A stretch of 9,065 nucleotides of DNA from Candidatus Omnitrophota bacterium (GTDB lineage Bacteria > Omnitrophota > Gorgyraeia > Gorgyraeales > Gorgyraeaceae): positions 1-9,065 of the forward strand of contig JAHIUV010000018.1 of NCBI GenBank assembly GCA_018817035.1, written 5' to 3'. The position numbers and the translations under genes are program-made. Below the pieces are notes generated by a model. That model saw nothing but the letters and a program-made list of their open reading frames with translations. It was not told the DNA's origin and did not search any database. Below are positions 1 to 4,089 of the stretch, piece after piece. Within the stretch, counting starts at the first letter, position 1. Each line of letters starts with the position of its first letter.

Positions 1-345
1 CTCAATAGCAAACAATCCGGCATCATATATAGCGCCGTCCACGAGATCTGTATCAAATCTATCCCCATTTTTAATCTTAACGCTATTTATCGAACCGCCG
101 AGCCCTGTTATGCCCATTTCATATCTATCGGTTTCCAGAGAGACCAAGTTTAACTCGGCTGGGGCTAAATTATCCTCTCTGACAGTTTCGCTTACTCTGG
201 CTGGCGTGTCTGTAACTTCTTGTTGTTCAATGGGTTGGATATATATCTCTGGATTTGTAGGTGGGCTTATTCTGGCAATAAACAACGGATACACAAGCAT
301 TACTATTATAGAAAGCGTTACGGCAAGCAAAAGCTTTTTTTCCAT
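1..345 (-). CDS. yidC: YidC membrane protein insertase, N-terminal part (runs off window edge)
   Basis: YidC inserts proteins into the inner membrane, alone or with SecYEG. Only the first 115 residues are present; the gene continues past the window's left edge. The protein starts MEKKLLLAVTLSIIVMLVYP, a short basic end followed by one hydrophobic membrane segment (about residues 5-23), as in Gram-negative YidC. A polar, proline- and glutamate-rich linker (about 27-65) follows, then the beginning of the periplasmic P1 domain with a GLGGSINSVKIKNGD stretch (81-95) resembling the family's glycine-rich strand turn. The start is the ATG at 345, with a good AGAGGGG ribosome binding site 5 nt upstream. 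It lies 12 nt after yidD, so it should be the fourth gene of the rpmH operon. The catalytic core is not in view, so the call rests on the N terminus plus the strongly conserved gene order. Confidence 0.9.
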   Translation of the reverse strand, partial: MEKKLLLAVTLSIIVMLVYPLFIARISPPTNPEIYIQPIEQQEVTDTPARVSETVREDNLAPAELNLVSLETDRYEMGITGLGGSINSVKIKNGDRFDTDLVDGAIYDAGLFAIE

Positions 346-357
346 TTCTACCCCTCT

Positions 358-576
358 TTAACGTTTATAAGGATCATAACCACCCGGGAACAAAGGATTG
401 CATTTTAATATCCTGGCAATGCCCTTTAATAACCCAATGGCTACACCTTTATCATCTATTGCCTCAAGTGTATATTGTGAACACGTAGGATAATACCTGC
501 ATTTACATAACGTAAATGGTGATATATAGTTACGGTACAAACTTATGCTATTTTTTACAATATTTTTTAAAAACAT
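358..576 (-). CDS. yidD: YidD membrane protein insertion efficiency factor
   Basis: Small 72-residue protein of the YidD (DUF37) family, a membrane-associated factor that aids insertion of proteins together with YidC. The family pattern is clear: an amphipathic N terminus (residues 1-20), then CRYYPTCSQY (26-35) with the conserved cysteines, then a glycine turn, RILKC (55-59), and the closing NPLFPGGYDP (60-69). The length is typical. The start ATG at 576 lies inside the end of rnpA (29 nt overlap in another frame), which suggests translational coupling. A GGA/AGGG purine run precedes it but is close to the start codon. yidC follows after 12 nt. The order rpmH-rnpA-yidD-yidC is the standard bacterial arrangement next to dnaA. 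Confidence 0.95.
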   Translation of the reverse strand: MFLKNIVKNSISLYRNYISPFTLCKCRYYPTCSQYTLEAIDDKGVAIGLLKGIARILKCNPLFPGGYDPYKR

Positions 577-907
577 ACCCTAATTCCTTCTCCACAGTAT
601 CAGACTTTGTGTTTTTTTTAGTAGCCACCGCCAAAATGATAATATCGTGCCCGGACGGCAACAAATGCTTTGTTTTCCTGTAAGCCTCCCGAAGGACCCT
701 CCTAAACCTATTCCTTAAAACAGATTTTTTGTCACACAAAATCTTGCGGATTATAAAGGCAGCCCTGTTCAGGTGGGCACAGGTGTCTCTTTTTAATATA
801 TATACGGTTATAAATTTGGCTTTAAAAGGGATCCCTTTGTCAAAAACAGTTTTGATCAAACCGCTCTTTTTAAGGTGTTCTTCCTTTGTGAAGGAACTAT
901 TTTTCAT
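548..907 (-). CDS. rnpA: Ribonuclease P protein component
   Basis: Protein subunit of RNase P, which with the catalytic RNA removes the 5' leader of precursor tRNAs. It has 119 residues, the usual length. The RNR signature is present as RNRFRRVLREAYR (65-77), followed by a conserved hydrophobic strand, HDIIILAVATK (87-97). The N terminus, with FTKEEHLKKSGLIKTVFDKG (6-25), also fits the family. I chose the ATG at 907, whose A is shared with the rpmH stop codon (TGATG); a TTG one codon upstream (910) is the alternative and would add one residue. There is no strong ribosome binding site, as expected for a gene translated by coupling to rpmH. The 3' end overlaps yidD by 29 nt. Confidence 0.95.
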   Translation of the reverse strand: MKNSSFTKEEHLKKSGLIKTVFDKGIPFKAKFITVYILKRDTCAHLNRAAFIIRKILCDKKSVLRNRFRRVLREAYRKTKHLLPSGHDIIILAVATKKNTKSDTVEKELGYVFKKYCKK

Positions 908-1044
908 CAAGCCGTAAGTCTTTTGCGACCTTTTTGTCGTCGACGCTTTATTACGGCGCGGCCCTTGGCCGTCCGCATCTTGCGCCTAAAGCCATGTTTT
1001 CTTTTCCGTTTCAAACGGCTTTTTGTGGTAAGATTTTTTTTCAC
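907..1044 (-). CDS. rpmH: Ribosomal protein bL34 (GTG start)
   Basis: Protein of the large ribosomal subunit: 45 residues, very basic. The family core is obvious: LKRKRKHGFRRKM (10-22) and the C-terminal RRRQKGRKRLTA (34-45). The usual N-terminal TYQPS-like segment is replaced by KNLTTKSR, a variation outside the RNA-binding core. The start is GTG at 1044, with a perfect AGGAGG site at 1052-1057 (complement) 7 nt upstream; no in-frame ATG exists nearby. It is the first gene of the leftward operon, with a strong promoter just upstream. Its stop overlaps the rnpA start by one base. The gene is short enough to be missed by ORF callers using a length cut-off. Confidence 0.96.
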   Translation of the reverse strand: MKKNLTTKSRLKRKRKHGFRRKMRTAKGRAVIKRRRQKGRKRLTA

Positions 1045-1051
1045 AACAATG

Positions 1052-1057
1052 CCTCCT
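1052..1057 (-). promoter_or_regulatory. Ribosome binding site of rpmH
   Basis: Perfect AGGAGG on the complementary strand, 7 nt before the GTG start of rpmH. It decides the GTG start in the absence of an ATG. Confidence 0.9.
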
Positions 1058-1070
1058 AAGGTGAAGAAGT

Positions 1071-1098
1071 ATTATAACATATCCGCATTTCCCGTCAA
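1071..1098 (-). promoter_or_regulatory. Promoter of the rpmH-rnpA-yidD-yidC operon
   Basis: On the complementary strand: TTGACG (1093-1098), a 16-nt spacer, and a consensus TATAAT (1071-1076) preceded by TGT, giving an extended -10. The predicted transcript starts near 1064, leaving a leader of about 20 nt that holds the AGGAGG site. This is a strong housekeeping sigma-factor promoter by sequence; it has not been tested. Confidence 0.8.
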
Positions 1099-1137
1099 GG
1101 AGAAAGTGACTACAAGGGCAAAGGGGTTAGAATTTGC

Positions 1138-1166
1138 TTGATAATGATTTAGCCGCCTGTTATAAT
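1138..1166 (+). promoter_or_regulatory. Promoter of dnaA
   Basis: TTGATA (1138-1143), a spacer of exactly 17 nt, then consensus TATAAT (1161-1166) with TG one base upstream (extended -10). This is close to an ideal housekeeping promoter. The -10 ends only 10 nt before the dnaA ATG, so transcription should begin about 0-5 nt before the start codon, and no ribosome binding site can be seen. The mRNA may be leaderless. No perfect DnaA box lies here, so DnaA autoregulation at this promoter is not evident. Confidence 0.8.
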
Positions 1167-1176
1167 GTTTTAACTT

Positions 1177-2511
1177 ATGAATGTTGATCTATCCAATATC
1201 TGGGAAAATATCCTAGAACACATAAAGCAGGAAATAGGGGAAAGAGCTTTTGAGAACTGGTTCGCGCAGACAAATCTCTCAGAGCTTTCCGACGAGGGCC
1301 TGATAATAGAGGTGCCCTCTAATTTTTTCAAGGATTGGATATACGACCACTATAGAGACGTACTGAACATAGCGATATTAAAAACCATAGGCAAGACAAT
1401 ACCAATGAGTTTTGAAGTGGTGTCCAAAACAACAGAAACCCGGGAGGCCCCTAAAAAACTAATCGGCCCGGAAAAGCCGGCGCAGAAAAAACCGTTCTAT
1501 TTAAACCCGAGATACACCTTTGAGGGTTTTGTGGTAGGTTCATCAAATCGTTTCGCGCACGCGGCGACGCTTGCTATAGCCGAATCCCCGGCAAAAGCTT
1601 ATAACCCGCTCTTTATATACGGCGGGGTGGGGTTAGGCAAGACACATCTTATGCAAGCCGCCTGCCATTACCTGTCAGAAACGAATAAGAACCTGAACCT
1701 TTTCTACACTTCGAGTGAGAGATTTACTAATGAGCTTATAGGAGCTATCCAAAACAGGACCACAAAAAATTTCAGGGAAAAGTACAGGAATGTTGATGTT
1801 TTGTTGATAGATGATATACATTTTATAGCCGGGAAGGAGTCTACACAGGAAGAATTTTTTCACACGTTCAACACTTTGTATGACTCACACAAACAGATCG
1901 TATTATCCAGCGATAGGATGCCCAAGACAATACCGGGGCTGGAAGAACGCCTTGTATCGAGGTTTGAATGGGGCCTTGTCACTGATATACAACCGCCCGA
2001 TCTCGAAACAAGGATCGCGATACTTAAAAAGAAAGCGGAGAGGAACGCCGTAATCCTGCCCGAGGATATTCTTTATTTTATCGCCGAAAATATAACAACA
2101 AATATAAGGGAGCTCGAGGGCGCGCTTATTAAAGTAATAGCCTACGCCTCATTACAAAACATAAAAGTGACGCTTGATGTCGCGAAAGACATACTAAAGA
2201 GCACCCTCCTGGAAAGCGAAAAAAAGATATCTGTGGACCTGATACAAAAAAAGGTAGCGGAATATTTTGACATAAAGGTCTTTGACTTAAAGGCAAAAAA
2301 AAGAAGCAAGTCCGTGACCTACCCCAGGCAGATAGCGATGTATATCACAAGAGAACTTACAAGCATGACATTGCCGGACATAGGGGAGCATTTTGGCGGG
2401 AGGGACCATTCCACAGTAATACACTCCTGTGATAAAATATACAAAGAAACAAGAAAAAACCAAAATGTTAAGAACTTGGTCAATAAACTTATTTTAGAAG
2501 TAAAAAGTTGA
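1177..2511 (+). CDS. dnaA: Chromosomal replication initiator DnaA
   Basis: AAA+ ATPase that binds DnaA boxes and melts the origin. It has 444 residues, a normal length. Domain I (about 1-80) has the LSNIWENILEHIK start and the conserved W28; domain II is a short Lys/Pro-rich linker (about 82-106). Domain III begins at YTFEGFVVG and carries Walker A GGVGLGKT (149-156), Walker B LLIDDIHF (209-216) and the RLVSRFEWGL segment with the likely arginine finger R262. Domain IV has the DNA-binding signature GGRDHSTVIHSCDKI (407-421). All key residues are intact. The ATG at 1177 is the only choice, since an in-frame stop lies just upstream; there is no ribosome binding site and the promoter is adjacent. 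Presumed oriC follows directly. Confidence 0.98.
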   Translation: MNVDLSNIWENILEHIKQEIGERAFENWFAQTNLSELSDEGLIIEVPSNFFKDWIYDHYRDVLNIAILKTIGKTIPMSFEVVSKTTETREAPKKLIGPEKPAQKKPFYLNPRYTFEGFVVGSSNRFAHAATLAIAESPAKAYNPLFIYGGVGLGKTHLMQAACHYLSETNKNLNLFYTSSERFTNELIGAIQNRTTKNFREKYRNVDVLLIDDIHFIAGKESTQEEFFHTFNTLYDSHKQIVLSSDRMPKTIPGLEERLVSRFEWGLVTDIQPPDLETRIAILKKKAERNAVILPEDILYFIAENITTNIRELEGALIKVIAYASLQNIKVTLDVAKDILKSTLLESEKKISVDLIQKKVAEYFDIKVFDLKAKKRSKSVTYPRQIAMYITRELTSMTLPDIGEHFGGRDHSTVIHSCDKIYKETRKNQNVKNLVNKLILEVKS

Positions 2512-2514
2512 TAT

Positions 2515-2523
2515 TGTGAATAA
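2515..2523 (-). promoter_or_regulatory. DnaA box, one mismatch
   Basis: TGTGAATAA on the + strand, i.e. TTATTCACA on the complement, one change from TTATCCACA. It lies just after the dnaA stop and has the same orientation as the perfect box at 2536. Confidence 0.55.
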
Positions 2524-2534
2524 ATTAATATTTT

Positions 2535-2565
2535 TTGTGGATAATTTTTGTTTTATAACTATAAT
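2535..2565 (+). promoter_or_regulatory. Possible dnaN promoter overlapping a DnaA box
   Basis: A consensus TATAAT lies at 2560-2565. The best -35 candidate is TTGTGG at 2535-2540, with a long 19-nt spacer, and it overlaps the perfect DnaA box. If used, DnaA binding would repress it. The -35 is weak and the region is AT-rich, so a chance match is quite possible; dnaN may simply be read from the dnaA promoter. Confidence 0.3.
2536..2544 (-). promoter_or_regulatory. DnaA box, perfect
   Basis: TGTGGATAA on the + strand is the exact reverse complement of the consensus TTATCCACA. It opens the AT-rich segment of the putative oriC. Confidence 0.85.
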
Positions 2566-2593
2566 TAGATAACAGGGTTTTGTGGTTACTAAC

Positions 2594-2602
2594 TTATCCA
2601 CA
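2594..2602 (+). promoter_or_regulatory. DnaA box, perfect
   Basis: TTATCCACA, an exact consensus match on the + strand. It forms an inverted pair with the box at 2536-2544, with 49 nt of mostly AT-rich sequence between them. Confidence 0.85.
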
Positions 2603-2624
2603 GTGCCTACTATTAAGACGGCTA

Positions 2625-2640
2625 GTTTTTATATAAAAAC
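2625..2640. repeat. 16-nt perfect palindrome upstream of dnaN
   Basis: GTTTTTATATAAAAAC reads the same on both strands. It is flanked by TACTATT (2608-2614) and its reverse complement AATAGTA (2645-2651). It lies 30 nt before the dnaN start at the right end of the putative oriC. It lacks GC pairs and a trailing U-run, so it is not a typical terminator. A role in unwinding or protein binding is possible but unproven. Confidence 0.6.
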
Positions 2641-2670
2641 AGACAATAGTAACCAGGGGGAATGTTGATA

Positions 2671-3762
2671 ATGAAAATAAAAATACTAAAAACTGACCTT
2701 GTTAGGAATATTCAAGGTGTACAAAACGTAATCTCATCAAGAACAAACTTACCAATACTCTCTAATATACTTATAGAAGCTAAAGATAACCAAGTGAAAC
2801 TCACGAGCACTGATCTTGATATAGGAATAACCTCAACGGTCATGGCAGAAGTAGACGAGGAAGGCGCGATAACAGTACCCGCAAAAAGGTTTAATGATAT
2901 AGTAAAGGAATTACCCGACCAGGATATTTTAATCAGCACAATGAAGAATAACTCAATAACAATAAAATGCGGTAAATGTTTTTTTAAGATATTAGGGCTG
3001 CCAAAAGAGGATTTTCCTAAATTACCCGTTTTTGAGGAACAACCTTATATTACAGTAGAACAAAGTGTTTTAAAAAACATGTTAAATATGATCTGTTTTT
3101 CAATGTCACATGACGAAACAAGGTATGTGTTAAATGGGGCGTTATTCATGTTTAAAGATAAGCATTTTATAATAGTGGCCACTGACGGCAAAAGATTAAG
3201 CCTTATTAAAAAAGAAATACAAAAAGAGGCCCCCGACAGGTCTATTATAGTGCCTTCAAAAACAATATACGAATTAAGCAGGGCCTTAAAAGAAGAAGGG
3301 AATGTAAATATAGTTTTCAGCGAGAACCAGGTCAGGTTTGAGATCGGCAATATTGTTATTGTGTCCAGGTTAATAGAGGGCGAATACCCTAACTATGAAC
3401 AGGTTATCCCGAAAGAAACAAAAGAAAAGATGACGATCCAGCGCGAGCAGTTTTTGCTTGGGGTTAAAAGGGCAGCTCTTTTAACAACACAGGATTCACA
3501 GGCCATAAAAATGGATATATTGAAAAATAAAACCGTGATCTCGAAATCAAACCCAAACATAGGCGAAGCCAAGGAAGAGATCGACACAGTGTATAAAGGC
3601 CCTGAAACAGCCGTGGGGTTTAACCCGAATTACCTGATCGATGTTTTAAAGGTAATGCCGAAAGACGATTTAGAAGTGGAGATCTTAGGACCTGACAAGC
3701 CAGCGGTGATAAGAATAGAGGATTGGTATGTTTATCTGGTGCTCCCTATGCAGTTGGCTTAG
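2671..3762 (+). CDS. dnaN: DNA polymerase III sliding clamp (beta subunit)
   Basis: Ring-forming clamp that tethers DNA polymerase III to DNA. From the ATG at 2671 it has 363 residues, the usual length, and begins MKIKILKTDL, as expected for the family. An ATG at 2662 is in frame, but AGGGGG (2655-2660) would then touch the start codon; with 2671 the spacing is 10 nt. The three clamp domains fit, with SRTNLPILSNIL (22-33), RYVLNGALF (151-159), VATDGKRLSL (169-178) and GEYPNYEQVIP (237-247). The C-terminal LVLPMQLA matches the usual MPMRL tail except that Gln replaces the common Arg; this tail lines the partner-binding pocket. It is followed after 15 nt by the DUF721 gene. Confidence 0.97.
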   Translation: MKIKILKTDLVRNIQGVQNVISSRTNLPILSNILIEAKDNQVKLTSTDLDIGITSTVMAEVDEEGAITVPAKRFNDIVKELPDQDILISTMKNNSITIKCGKCFFKILGLPKEDFPKLPVFEEQPYITVEQSVLKNMLNMICFSMSHDETRYVLNGALFMFKDKHFIIVATDGKRLSLIKKEIQKEAPDRSIIVPSKTIYELSRALKEEGNVNIVFSENQVRFEIGNIVIVSRLIEGEYPNYEQVIPKETKEKMTIQREQFLLGVKRAALLTTQDSQAIKMDILKNKTVISKSNPNIGEAKEEIDTVYKGPETAVGFNPNYLIDVLKVMPKDDLEVEILGPDKPAVIRIEDWYVYLVLPMQLA

Positions 3763-3777
3763 GCCACCCATAAATCC

Positions 3778-4089
3778 GTGAGAAGAACAACAAAGAAGCC
3801 GGAAGACATAAAAGCTATAATAGTAGGCATAATAAAAAAGATAGAAAAGCAGGGCCCGGGTAAAAAAGAAATCATAAGCCATGCCTGGGAACAGGCGGTC
3901 GGCGGAAAAGCAATAACGCACTCAAGGCCGGTGGAAGTCAAAAAAGGGATCTTAGTGATTGAAGTGGATAGTTCCGCCTGGTTGTATGACCTAACAGTAA
4001 AAAAACAATTTTTATTAGGGGAGTTAAAGAAAAAACTGGAAGCGTATAATATAAAAGATATTAGGTTTAGAATAGGGGATGTTAATTAA
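3778..4089 (+). CDS. dciA: DUF721 / DciA family protein, probable replicative helicase loading factor
   Basis: 103-residue protein of the DUF721 family. The family's characterised member, DciA, binds the replicative helicase DnaB and promotes its loading in bacteria lacking DnaC/DnaI. Family features seen: a basic N terminus, HAWEQAVGGKAITHSRPV (35-52) with the conserved W and VG, the strand GILVIEVDSSAWLYDL (57-72) with the conserved SSAW, and the terminal DIRFRIG (94-100). The start must be GTG at 3778, because the dnaN stop is in frame upstream and no ATG lies in the N-terminal part. There is no clear ribosome binding site, so coupling to dnaN (15 nt away) is likely. Its TAA overlaps the gyrB ATG by one base. 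The helicase-loading role here is inferred from family and location, not shown. Confidence 0.85.
   Translation: MRRTTKKPEDIKAIIVGIIKKIEKQGPGKKEIISHAWEQAVGGKAITHSRPVEVKKGILVIEVDSSAWLYDLTVKKQFLLGELKKKLEAYNIKDIRFRIGDVN
4074..4079 (+). promoter_or_regulatory. Ribosome binding site of gyrB
   Basis: AGGGGA lies 9 nt before the gyrB ATG, within the last codons of the DUF721 gene. It supports the overlapping TAATG start for gyrB. Confidence 0.7.

Larger units (their letters stand above)
2583..2655. repeat. 9-nt inverted repeat pair in the putative oriC
   Basis: TGGTTACTA (2583-2591) and its exact reverse complement TAGTAACCA (2647-2655) enclose 55 nt containing the perfect right-hand DnaA box and the 16-nt palindrome. 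The right arm abuts the dnaN ribosome binding site. No known binding protein is recognised. Confidence 0.5.
2512..2670 (+). other. Putative origin of replication (oriC) between dnaA and dnaN
   Basis: Gap of about 160 nt flanked by dnaA and dnaN, the commonest bacterial oriC location. It holds two perfect 9-nt DnaA boxes in opposite orientation (2536-2544 and 2594-2602), a one-mismatch box at 2515-2523 and a two-mismatch box at 2581-2589. About 50 bases between the perfect boxes are very AT-rich and could be the unwinding element. Downstream are a 16-nt palindrome (2625-2640) and further short inverted repeats. Box content, AT-richness and gene context all agree. The array is small, and further boxes could lie outside this window. 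Confidence 0.75.

Noticed and set aside
110..361. Forward reading frame of 83 codons opposite yidC
   Set aside because: Antisense to yidC, whose start, membrane segment and ribosome binding site are clear on the other strand.
548..576. The yidD/rnpA overlap as a sign of a frameshift or wrong start
   Set aside because: Both proteins have normal family lengths and intact motifs, so the 29-nt overlap looks like genuine gene packing.
2581..2589. TGTGGTTAC as a further DnaA box
   Set aside because: It has two mismatches to the consensus in an AT-rich region; mentioned within oriC but not strong enough for its own entry.
2625..2640. Palindrome upstream of dnaN as a rho-independent terminator of dnaA
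   Set aside because: The arms contain almost only A-T pairs, there is no GC-rich stem, and no T-run follows, so a stable terminator hairpin is unlikely.
2662..2670. Earlier in-frame ATG for dnaN, adding MLI
   Set aside because: The AGGGGG ribosome binding site would almost touch this codon, and the family start MKIKI fits the ATG at 2671.
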